Notes under the pieces: model-generated | What the model was told of the DNA's origin: nothing | What the model saw: the letters and a program-made list of their open reading frames with translations, nothing else | The model's database searches: none | Translations under genes and position numbers: made by a program | Origin: Phycisphaerales bacterium | GTDB lineage: Bacteria; Planctomycetota; Phycisphaerae; Sedimentisphaerales; Anaerobacaceae | NCBI GenBank assembly: GCA_003533825.1 | Contig: DQCG01000124.1 | Location: 452 to 8,886, forward strand | Direction: 5' to 3' | DNA: 8,435 nt | Part shown: in pieces, positions 1 through 7,003 of the stretch | Position numbering within the stretch: the stretch's first letter is position 1 | How the letters are laid out: each line of letters opens with the position of its first letter

Positions 1-1848
1 TATGTGCCCCTGACGGCTCAGCGGCAACTTCTGCCCGATGAGAGGTGGTTGGATTTAGATAACGCATGGTGGGTTCAGATGATGGGGCGGCTGGCTCCCG
101 GGGCCGATGAGGCTCAGGTGCAGGCATCATTGGAGCTTCTGTTCAGTCATGTTGTTAATCGTTCTGGAGCGGAGATTGACCGGCCCGGGATCTTGTTGGA
201 GAAAGGTCATCGAGGGGTGCAGAGTCACCATAGAATACCGGCAGACCTCTGCTGGTTCGTTCTGATCGTGGTGAGTCTGGTCCTGCTGATCGCCTGCATG
301 AATCTGGCGGGCCTGCTTCTGGCTCGGGGGGCGGCCCGTCAACATGAGATGGCCGTGCGGGCGGCAATGGGCGCCGGGCGGTGGCGTCTCATACGTCAGT
401 CACTCACGGAGTGCATGATCCTGTCACTGGGAGGGGTTTGTCTCGGATTGGTGCTGTCCATATGGATAAGAGCGGCAGTGAGCGGTGGTATCTTCGGTCC
501 GTCAAGCAATCCACACTTCAACCTACGGATTGATACGAATATCCTACGGATTGATGCGAATGTTTTGATGTTTGCACTGGTCGCTGGCGTGGTCACTACG
601 TTATTGTCCGGTCTTTTTCCTGCATTACGTGCCGGAAACACCGATCCGTTGGCAGGGCTCAAAGAAAGCGGGAGCCGCGGCGCGCCCCGGCTCCGGCTGC
701 CGAAGGTGTTGGTCAGTGCGCAGGTGGCTATGTCCGTCCTTTTTGTCGTGGCCAGCGGGCTCTTGTGTCGAACTCTGATCAATCTCTATCGAATAGATCC
801 GGGATTTGACACGGAGAATCTCTTGTTGGTTCCAATTCATCCCGGCGAGTCCCTATTCCCCCCGAGAGATAAGCAACTCTTCTTTGATTCCGTACGTCAG
901 AAGATTGCGGGAATCCCCGGCGTCCGGTCAGTCGCCCTCTCAAATGCGACATTGACGGGTGGGTCAGGAGGATGGATATCTACCATAAGGATCCCCAGCC
1001 GTCCCGATGAAAGGCCGCGCGAGTTACTTGGACTGAGCGTGAGTGAGGGATACTTTGCGACCATGGGGATCAACCTGCTGAATGGGCGCGACTTCCGCGT
1101 AACGGATACAGAAGGCTCCCAGGGTGTCATCATCGTCAATGAGGGATTCGGACGTTTGTGTTTCCCGGATAAGAATCCCTTGGGCCAGTTCATTATCATT
1201 GATGGTGAACAACATAGAATTGTGGGTTTGTGCAGTGACCACAAATATTGCGGCTTGCGCCAAAGCCTTTCAGCGACTATTTATAGACCTCATAGTCAAT
1301 TCAAGCCGTCCAGTATGATCTGCATGATACGCAGTGTGCTTAGGCCTTTGTCTCTGGTGCCTGCCGTGCGCAAGGCCGTGGCCGATATCGACCGGAACCT
1401 GCCGCTGGAGGGGATAACGACACAGAAACTCGCTATCAGGGAGTCTCTTCATCTGGAACGCCTCATGACATCGCTTTTTGGCAGTATTGCCCTACTAGCC
1501 CTGGCGCTGTCCTGCATCGGCCTGTATGGGATCATGGCCTACAATGTCGCACGACGAACCGGTGAAATGGGCATTCGCAAGGCTTTGGGCGCCCGTCCCT
1601 GGGACGTAGCCCGGCCGATCCTCCGAGAGGCCCTAACGCTTGCGGCCATAGGCGTAGCCATCGGCTTGCCTGTCGCACTGGCTCTGGTTGGTGTGGCCCG
1701 GTCTTTATTCTACGGCATCGAACCTCATGATCCTATCACGATTATCGGGACCGTCGGGATTATGGTCGCCGTCGCGACCCTGGCGGCCTGGATTCCCGCC
1801 CGTCGAGCCGCCAAGGTCGATCCGATGGTGGCTTTGAGATACGAATAA
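1..1848 (+). CDS. ADOP-family ABC transporter permease 1 (5' end outside window)
   Basis: This is the C-terminal ~615 residues of a double-length FtsX/MacB-type inner-membrane permease, expected to couple an external ATPase to export or to movement of an extracytoplasmic domain. The frame is open at base 1. The opening Val-Pro-Leu matches residues 197-199 of permease 3, so about 195 residues are missing and the whole protein would be near 810 aa. Numbering codons from base 1, I see the end of extracytoplasmic domain 1 (GRLAPG, 29-34), TM2 with LLIACMNLA (about 84-108), a cytoplasmic REI-like segment ending in MGAGR, TM3 (134-160), TM4 (187-209), TM5 (236-260), extracytoplasmic domain 2 (about 261-485), TM6 (493-517), TM7 (544-569), TM8 (580-600) and the tail DPMVALRYE. 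It keeps the canonical LLLAR and GAGR motifs, unlike permeases 2 and 3. A 7-residue tandem duplication precedes TM4. Substrate is unknown. Family assignment is firm; TM limits are by eye. Confidence 0.95.
   Translation, partial: YVPLTAQRQLLPDERWLDLDNAWWVQMMGRLAPGADEAQVQASLELLFSHVVNRSGAEIDRPGILLEKGHRGVQSHHRIPADLCWFVLIVVSLVLLIACMNLAGLLLARGAARQHEMAVRAAMGAGRWRLIRQSLTECMILSLGGVCLGLVLSIWIRAAVSGGIFGPSSNPHFNLRIDTNILRIDANVLMFALVAGVVTTLLSGLFPALRAGNTDPLAGLKESGSRGAPRLRLPKVLVSAQVAMSVLFVVASGLLCRTLINLYRIDPGFDTENLLLVPIHPGESLFPPRDKQLFFDSVRQKIAGIPGVRSVALSNATLTGGSGGWISTIRIPSRPDERPRELLGLSVSEGYFATMGINLLNGRDFRVTDTEGSQGVIIVNEGFGRLCFPDKNPLGQFIIIDGEQHRIVGLCSDHKYCGLRQSLSATIYRPHSQFKPSSMICMIRSVLRPLSLVPAVRKAVADIDRNLPLEGITTQKLAIRESLHLERLMTSLFGSIALLALALSCIGLYGIMAYNVARRTGEMGIRKALGARPWDVARPILREALTLAAIGVAIGLPVALALVGVARSLFYGIEPHDPITIIGTVGIMVAVATLAAWIPARRAAKVDPMVALRYE
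522..563 (+). repeat. 21-bp in-frame tandem duplication inside permease 1
   Basis: Bases 522-542 and 543-563 are two adjacent copies of a 21-base unit differing at two positions (535/556 and 541/562, both A versus G). In the reading frame they give LRIDTNI followed by LRIDANV, immediately before TM4. The other three permeases have one such element at this place (ALDANVL, GLDIRIL, GLDIRVI), so one copy is an insertion of seven residues. The frame is preserved. Confidence 0.9.
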
Positions 1849-1883
1849 TTAAGGTAGGATACCTAATACAGGAAACATAATAC

Positions 1884-1890
1884 GGAAGGA
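1884..1890 (+). promoter_or_regulatory. Ribosome binding site of permease 2
   Basis: GGAAGGA lies 7 nt before the ATG at 1898. It is the strongest Shine-Dalgarno sequence of the three gaps and supports this start, which also places the conserved DIRYGVRML N-terminus in register with permeases 3 and 4. Confidence 0.8.
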
Positions 1891-1897
1891 AAAACGA

Positions 1898-4423
1898 ATG
1901 AAGACAATATGGCATGACATACGATATGGTGTTCGGATGCTGGTCAAGCGTCCGGGTTTTACAGCCATTGCCATGATCACGCTGGCCCTGGGAATTGGCT
2001 TCAATACGATCATTTTCAGTGTGGTGAATGCGTTGACACTTCGCCCCATGAAGATTAAGGAGCCGGAGCAACTGGTAAGATGTACAACCGGAAGAGATCA
2101 CCTTCGCTGGTATTTTACTACTGCCGTTTTTGAAAGGATTCGTGAAGAAGATTCGATTTTCACTGATGTCATGGCATTTACACGGTACAGTAATTGTACT
2201 CTCAGGCTGGGGAATATGACCAGGCCCGGAAGCAAGACGTTTGTTTCGAGTAACTATTTTTCGGTGCTGGGCGTGGCACCCGCCCGAGGGCGATATTTCC
2301 TTCCCGTCGAGGAGACACGCGGTACGGAAACGGTTGGCGTGCTGAGCCACGGTACGTGGCTGCGCTTGGGTGCCGATCCCAATGCCGTTGGCAAGCTCGT
2401 CTTTGTCAATGGCTTTCCCTGTCGTATCGTGGGCATCACACCCAAAGGATTTACCGGGCCCACTCTCTTAAATGGACCAGACATCTGGTTGCCACTGGGG
2501 GCTTACACTAATATGCTCTCAGAGGAAGATCAGCAAAAAATCGCCGAAAATCCCAGAATGCGCAGTTATCTGAGATACCCGCGCTTTCTACACCCCATCG
2601 GACGACTCAAGCCCGAGTTGTCCTTATCAGCCACACAAGCCCGCTTCAAGTCGATGGAGGCACCTTTGCTCGAATTGATTCCAGACAGTAGTATAAGAGA
2701 GGAATACAAACACTGGTCGTTGCAGCCGGTACCCAAATTCAACATATATCGTCCAGAGATGGACCTTGTACTACCCTATATCAACGCAATTGTCCTTGGA
2801 ACTGGCTTTGCTCTGCTCTGTGTTACCTGCCTGAATTTGGCCAATATGTACATTGTCCAGGGGGAGTATCGGCATCGTGAGATCGCCGTTCGTTCAGCTC
2901 TGGGAGGCAGCCGCATACGCATTATCCAGCAACTACTAGTTGAGGCCCTGTTGTTGGCTTTGCTGGGAGGTGCCTTGGGACTCGTACTGACCTTTTGGGG
3001 CATGACGTTGCTGAATGGCCTGGTGGAACGCCCCACGGCATTTCAGGGCATACAATTCGCACTTGATGCCAACGTGCTTCTGGGTGCCGCGGGTTTTTGT
3101 CTGGCCGCAACCCTTCTATCCGGTCTCTGGCCCGCCATATGCTTGTCGAAACACAATATAATGTCCAATCTCAAGAAGGCGCATGGTGGACTGTCACGAG
3201 CCTCCGCCAAAACCGGTCGAATCATGCTGCCCAGCTTGTCCACAGCCGGACAAATCGCCCTATCTGCAGCGCTGATAATACCGGCAGTTCTGTTCACCCA
3301 CAGTGCATTCAGAGCGATATTTGCGACTCCTGGTTACAGCCCTGAGGGCAAACTGATTGTGGATATCGATTTTCGTATCGAAGGAAATGCGCAGGTCAAG
3401 CGCCGACAGTTGTGCCGGCAACTCGTTGACCATATGTATTCGGTTCCTGAGGTTCGATCCGCCGGTCTATCCACGGCCATGCCTTTCTCAGGGACCTTTA
3501 ACAAAAGCAATGTAGCCCTGACGGATGCAGACACCCTAACAAAGCGATTCAATCCGGCCGACGGAATCCCATGCTTACGACAGTGGATTGCCGGGGATTA
3601 CCTCCAAGCTGTAGGACTACGGCTGTTGCAGGGACGTTATTTTACACTCAACGAAATCATTGAAGGATACAAGGTCGTCATTGTAGATGAACATCTGGCT
3701 CTTAAACTGCTGCCTGATGGCAATGTGCTGGGGTGTTTGCTTAGGGGACCCGGGGGCGTCAATGAGATTGTGGGGATAGTACCGTCTGTGCGCCATTTTG
3801 TTCTTTCAAGCCAGGTCGAATCCCACGCGTATTACCCTCTGAGTGATCCGAAGGGTGCCTGCCTCGTTGTTCGAGTGGCGGATGCTGTGGCAGGAAACGA
3901 AAAGGCCCTGCTCAAGCGATTCCGCCAGGAAATCAACGCCGTGAATCCACACATCGCCACGACCTCCGTAAGCACGCTGTCAGATCGTCACCGAGACGGA
4001 CCCCAAGTGTGGGGAACACGTATACTTGCAGGGCTATTTCTCTTCTTCGGTATCGTGGCCCTGTTTCTGGCGTCCCTGGGAATCTACGGAGTCAAGGGTT
4101 CCATCGTGGCTAACCGTATCCCGGAATTCGGCATCCGCAGGGCTTTGGGCGCTACGAGTATTAACATCGTAACATTGGTTCTGCGTAAGGGATGGGGTCT
4201 CGTCCTGATCGGTTTGGCAATAGGCGTTGTCTTCGTTCTGACCATATTGTATGTTTTTGGCGACTCGTTTTTCAAGCAGGTGCTTTGCGGCGTCAAACCA
4301 ATCGATCCCGTCAGCATAGCCGTCGCCCTCATCCTACTCAATCTTTCTGTGTTACTCGCGGGATATATCCCGGCACGTCGTGCGGCAAAGATCGACCCGA
4401 TGGTGGCACTGAGATATGAGTGA
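1898..4423 (+). CDS. ADOP-family ABC transporter permease 2 (complete, 841 aa)
   Basis: This is a complete duplicated FtsX/MacB-type inner-membrane permease without its own ATPase. The ATG at 1898 is supported by the upstream GGAAGGA and by the family N-terminus (DIRYGVRMLVKRPGFTAIA). Visible order: short cytoplasmic N-terminus; TM1 (about 20-45, LALGIGFNT); extracytoplasmic domain 1 (about 46-285, with SSNYFSVLGVAPARGR, VGITPKGFTG, IGRLKPE); TM2 (288-318); cytoplasmic RHREIAVRSALGGSR; TM3 and TM4 (to about 415); TM5 (447-475); extracytoplasmic domain 2 (about 476-705); TM6 (710-735), then FGIRRALGAT; TM7 (762-790); TM8 (805-826); tail ARRAAKIDPMVALRYE. Length fits the family's roughly 800 aa. 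Where the family usually has LLLAR and GAGR it has MYIVQG and GGSR, as in permease 3, its closest relative here. Cysteines 175, 506 and 613 are matched in permease 3. Probably cotranscribed with its neighbours. Substrate and partner ATPase are not identifiable. Confidence 0.96.
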   Translation: MKTIWHDIRYGVRMLVKRPGFTAIAMITLALGIGFNTIIFSVVNALTLRPMKIKEPEQLVRCTTGRDHLRWYFTTAVFERIREEDSIFTDVMAFTRYSNCTLRLGNMTRPGSKTFVSSNYFSVLGVAPARGRYFLPVEETRGTETVGVLSHGTWLRLGADPNAVGKLVFVNGFPCRIVGITPKGFTGPTLLNGPDIWLPLGAYTNMLSEEDQQKIAENPRMRSYLRYPRFLHPIGRLKPELSLSATQARFKSMEAPLLELIPDSSIREEYKHWSLQPVPKFNIYRPEMDLVLPYINAIVLGTGFALLCVTCLNLANMYIVQGEYRHREIAVRSALGGSRIRIIQQLLVEALLLALLGGALGLVLTFWGMTLLNGLVERPTAFQGIQFALDANVLLGAAGFCLAATLLSGLWPAICLSKHNIMSNLKKAHGGLSRASAKTGRIMLPSLSTAGQIALSAALIIPAVLFTHSAFRAIFATPGYSPEGKLIVDIDFRIEGNAQVKRRQLCRQLVDHMYSVPEVRSAGLSTAMPFSGTFNKSNVALTDADTLTKRFNPADGIPCLRQWIAGDYLQAVGLRLLQGRYFTLNEIIEGYKVVIVDEHLALKLLPDGNVLGCLLRGPGGVNEIVGIVPSVRHFVLSSQVESHAYYPLSDPKGACLVVRVADAVAGNEKALLKRFRQEINAVNPHIATTSVSTLSDRHRDGPQVWGTRILAGLFLFFGIVALFLASLGIYGVKGSIVANRIPEFGIRRALGATSINIVTLVLRKGWGLVLIGLAIGVVFVLTILYVFGDSFFKQVLCGVKPIDPVSIAVALILLNLSVLLAGYIPARRAAKIDPMVALRYE
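2501..2593 (+). other. Segment encoding a variable loop in extracytoplasmic domain 1 of permease 2
   Basis: These codons (residues 202-232) lie between the conserved LPLG and IGRLK motifs. The stretch is charged and polar (SEEDQQKIAEN, then an Arg/Tyr-rich part) and shows no similarity to the same place in the other three proteins. Between (V/L)PL and GRL the four proteins have about 23, 33, 31 and 19 residues, so length varies as well. Confidence 0.6.
4397..4419 (+). repeat. Gene-end direct repeat, copy in permease 2
   Basis: These 23 bases, encoding most of the DPMVALRYE tail, are identical to bases 6941-6963 at the end of permease 3. The end of permease 1 carries a related copy, with 16 bases (1817-1832) identical to 6936-6951. 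The repeat lies within coding sequence and probably reflects paralogy or conversion, not a separate element. Confidence 0.85.
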
Positions 4424-4450
4424 GAAAATTGTATTAATAACACAGAAGAC

Positions 4451-4454
4451 AGGA
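4451..4454 (+). promoter_or_regulatory. Ribosome binding site of permease 3
   Basis: AGGA, within the purine-rich GACAGGA (4448-4454), stands 8 nt before the ATG at 4463. It is of moderate strength and fits the start chosen by alignment with the N-termini of permeases 2 and 4. Confidence 0.65.
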
Positions 4455-4462
4455 CTTGACAA

Positions 4463-6967
4463 ATGACGACAATATGGCAAGACATTCGATACAGCCTGCG
4501 GATGCTGGTAAAGAATCCCGGCTTTACGGCTATCGCGCTGGTGACGCTGGCGATCGGTATCGGGGCCAACACGATGATGTTCAGCATCGCCGATTGGCTG
4601 CTGTTTCTTCAGCCCAGACATGTGAAGAACTACGAGCAGTTGGCGTACTGCGATGTCCGCCACGCGTATGTTAAATATCCAGAGTACGTCACCATCCGGG
4701 ACAACGTTTCAGCCTTCAGCGATGTCACGGCTCAGACTCGTGACGACATCCAAGGAGATGCCACTTTGGTTCGTGAGCAGACGGCCTGGCACGTCAAGGC
4801 AAGGTACGTTTCGTCGAACTACTTCTCTTTTTTGGGAGTCGCGCCGGTCCTGGGGCGGGGCTTCCTGCCCGCCGAAGAACAGCAAGGCAGCGCTTCGGTC
4901 GTGGTTCTGAGCTATACCCTCTGGCAGCGACTGGGTGGCAGTCCGAAGCTCGTCGGCGAGTTTGTGAACGTCAACGGCGCTGTTTGTCAGGTCGTCGGTG
5001 TGGCGCCGAAGGGGTTCACCGGCACCTCGCTCCTGGGGCCCGACCTCTGGGTGCCGCTGGGCAACTTCGCAACGATGGATAGTTGGACTCGGGGAAAGAC
5101 TCGGCCCGCCAACGCCGGGGCCGGTTGGGGCTATCCTTTCGGGCTTGGTACCATCGGACGACTCAAGGCGGGCGTGAGCATGTCGGTTGCTCAGACGCAG
5201 TTGCAGGCCTTGATCCCGCGCTTTCGAGCAGAGGATCCGAAAGAGTGGCCGGCTATTGCTTCCTTTTCTCTTCGCCCGCCGGACCGGGTCTACCTTGATT
5301 CGATCTGGCTTCCGTATTTCACCAAATACAGTCTGATCCTGATCGCCGGGTCCGTGGTCACCCTGCTGATCGTCTGCTTGAACCTAGCGAGCATGCTGAT
5401 GGTGCAGGGAGCCTCGCGCCACCGCGAGATCGCCATCCGATTGGCCGTCGGCGGAGGTCGCCTACGGATCATTCGGCAGTTGCTCGTCGAGTCTGCGCTG
5501 TTGGCGCTGCTGGGAGGAGTTCTCGGTGTTCTGCTGGCTGTCTGTGGGATGCGGATTCTCAATGTATGGTTCGCCGGCGCCAATTTTGAAGTGACGAGAG
5601 CTATCCGAGTTGGTCTGGACATTCGCATCCTGATGGGCACACTGGGTTTCTGCCTGATCGCTACGTTGCTGTTCGGTCTAAGACCTGCTCTGAGGCTGTC
5701 TAAGCGTGACATTGCCGGTGAGATGAAGGGATCCGCCGGTCGTGTGCTGGGGTCCGTCCACGGCAAGCGAGGCGGTCTCTCGGTAGCAGGCCAGGTCACG
5801 CTGGCCGTAGTCCTGGTCCTCGTCGCTGCCCTGTTGTCGCGCACTGCCCTGGAGACAGCGCGGCCGGACCCGCGGTTCCACCTGGCCGACACGCTGGTCG
5901 TTCGGGTCGATCCGGAATCGGCCGGCTATGACAAAATCCGGAGCATCCAGGCATGCGAGACCCTGGCCGATCATCTGGCGTCCCAGCCGGGAGTCGAGGC
6001 CCTGGGGACCGCACCCAGCCTGTTCTACGGCGGTGGCGGGTACCGAACGATACGCGAATACCAGCCGGGGACAGAAGAAGGCCAGTCCGGGGGGCCTCGC
6101 GCACGGCATGCCAACATGCTCGGCATCGGCCGGGACTACTTGCCGGCGCTGGAGGCCCCGCTGTTGCAGGGGCGCCTCTTCGATCGGCGAGACAATGTCC
6201 CCGATGCGGAGAAGGTCGCGATCATCGATGAAACCCTGGCGCACAAGCTTCGTCCTGACGGCAATGCCCTCGGTTGTCTGGTCCAATGGGGCAGGCCTCG
6301 ATTGGGTGAATGGATTCCCGACGTCTACCGGGTGGTCGGGATCGTCGCCGGCCTGCCGGGCATACAGGACCGGCAGGCGAGTCCCCAGATGTACGTACCG
6401 GCCGGACCCGATGAGTTGTGCTCCTACTTCTACCTGCACGTCAGAGATCGCGAAACGGTCGAGACTCTACGGTCGGAGATGGTCCGGGAGATCCACCGAG
6501 TCGATCCGCGTATCCCGGTTCTGTCGGTAACGACTCTGGCCCAGATACGCGATGACGATATTAGAATATGGAACGCGAGATTCCACGCTCGCCTGGCACT
6601 GGCGGCCGGGGTGGTGGCTTTGTTTCTGGCGGCGCTGGGCATCTACGCCATCAAGGGCTATATGGTCACGTCGCGCACGTCGGAGATCGGTATCCGCATG
6701 GCCATGGGGGCCACGCGCAGGAGCATTATGGCCATGATCCTGCGGGAGGGACTGGTCATGACAGTTGTGGGATTGATAGTCGGATTAGGGATGGGATTGG
6801 GTGTGGCCAAGGTCGTCGCCAGTCTGCTATACGGCATCAGTCCGGTCGATCCGGTCAGCATCGTTGTGACCATAGCCCTGCTCGGAGGCGTCTCGCTGTT
6901 GGCCGGCTACTTCCCCGCCCGCCGGGCAGCGCGAATCGATCCGATGGTGGCACTGAGATATGAATGA
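4463..6967 (+). CDS. ADOP-family ABC transporter permease 3 (complete, 834 aa)
   Basis: This is a complete duplicated FtsX/MacB-type permease, sister to permease 2. The ATG at 4463 has AGGA upstream and begins with the family N-terminus MTTIWQDIRYSLRML. Visible order: TM1 (about 20-45, LAIGIGANT); extracytoplasmic domain 1 (46-285, with SSNYFSFLGVAPVLGR, VGVAPKGFTG, DLWVPLG at 194-200, IGRLKAG at 231-237); TM2 (287-317) with VCLNLASMLMVQG; cytoplasmic RHREIAIRLAVGGGR; TM3-4 with GFCLIATLLFGL; TM5 (439-465); extracytoplasmic domain 2 (466-705, LPxGN-like RPDGNALGCL); TM6 (711-735); IGIRMAMGATRR; TM7; TM8; tail ARRAARIDPMVALRYE. It shares VQG, the GG-x-R variant, LSK and cysteines 175, 498 and 605 with permease 2. 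Its base composition is visibly richer in G+C than that of its neighbours. It lies 39 nt after permease 2 and 36 nt before permease 4, consistent with one operon. Substrate and ATPase are unknown. Confidence 0.96.
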   Translation: MTTIWQDIRYSLRMLVKNPGFTAIALVTLAIGIGANTMMFSIADWLLFLQPRHVKNYEQLAYCDVRHAYVKYPEYVTIRDNVSAFSDVTAQTRDDIQGDATLVREQTAWHVKARYVSSNYFSFLGVAPVLGRGFLPAEEQQGSASVVVLSYTLWQRLGGSPKLVGEFVNVNGAVCQVVGVAPKGFTGTSLLGPDLWVPLGNFATMDSWTRGKTRPANAGAGWGYPFGLGTIGRLKAGVSMSVAQTQLQALIPRFRAEDPKEWPAIASFSLRPPDRVYLDSIWLPYFTKYSLILIAGSVVTLLIVCLNLASMLMVQGASRHREIAIRLAVGGGRLRIIRQLLVESALLALLGGVLGVLLAVCGMRILNVWFAGANFEVTRAIRVGLDIRILMGTLGFCLIATLLFGLRPALRLSKRDIAGEMKGSAGRVLGSVHGKRGGLSVAGQVTLAVVLVLVAALLSRTALETARPDPRFHLADTLVVRVDPESAGYDKIRSIQACETLADHLASQPGVEALGTAPSLFYGGGGYRTIREYQPGTEEGQSGGPRARHANMLGIGRDYLPALEAPLLQGRLFDRRDNVPDAEKVAIIDETLAHKLRPDGNALGCLVQWGRPRLGEWIPDVYRVVGIVAGLPGIQDRQASPQMYVPAGPDELCSYFYLHVRDRETVETLRSEMVREIHRVDPRIPVLSVTTLAQIRDDDIRIWNARFHARLALAAGVVALFLAALGIYAIKGYMVTSRTSEIGIRMAMGATRRSIMAMILREGLVMTVVGLIVGLGMGLGVAKVVASLLYGISPVDPVSIVVTIALLGGVSLLAGYFPARRAARIDPMVALRYE
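5063..5149 (+). other. Segment encoding a variable loop in extracytoplasmic domain 1 of permease 3
   Basis: Residues 201-229 sit between the conserved VPLG and IGRLK motifs, the same place as the variable loop of permease 2. Here the stretch is Gly/Ala/Trp-rich with a basic TRGKTRP part and has no similarity to the acidic loop of its sister, although the flanking codons of the two genes are almost identical at DNA level. Confidence 0.6.
6941..6963 (+). repeat. Gene-end direct repeat, copy in permease 3
   Basis: These 23 bases are identical to 4397-4419. They encode the C-terminal PMVALRYE part of the protein and run to within a few bases of the stop codon. Confidence 0.85.
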
Positions 6968-6992
6968 TAAAATCAAAAGACTGAATAAAAGT

Positions 6993-6996
6993 GGAG
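6993..6996 (+). promoter_or_regulatory. Ribosome binding site of permease 4
   Basis: GGAG stands 7 nt before the ATG at 7004. It decides against the ATG at 6999, which opens a frame closing after two codons. Confidence 0.7.
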
Positions 6997-7003
6997 TTAT
7001 GAA

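Noticed and set aside
4..6. GTG at base 4 as the real start of permease 1
   Set aside because: The preceding codon is open and the sequence begins in the middle of extracytoplasmic domain 1; TM1 and about 195 residues would be missing.
1852..1864. Inverted repeat AGGTA-GGA-TACCT after permease 1, as a terminator
   Set aside because: The stem is only 5 bp with a 3-nt loop and no T-run follows. The next gene starts 34 nt later with a strong ribosome site.
1849..1897. Possible frameshift linking permeases 1 and 2 into one broken gene
   Set aside because: Permease 1 ends with the full family tail and permease 2 starts with a full family N-terminus and ribosome site; the same arrangement recurs at the other two gaps.
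4456..4461. TTGACA before permease 3, as a -35 promoter box
   Set aside because: It ends one base before the ATG, so any -10 box would fall inside the gene. It is probably chance.
5678..6439. Minus-strand open frame of 253 codons, and another at 5290-5892 (200 codons)
   Set aside because: Both lie opposite permease 3, whose protein is clearly a conserved family member. Long antisense frames are expected in G+C-rich coding DNA. Their products show no recognisable domain and I saw no upstream ribosome site.
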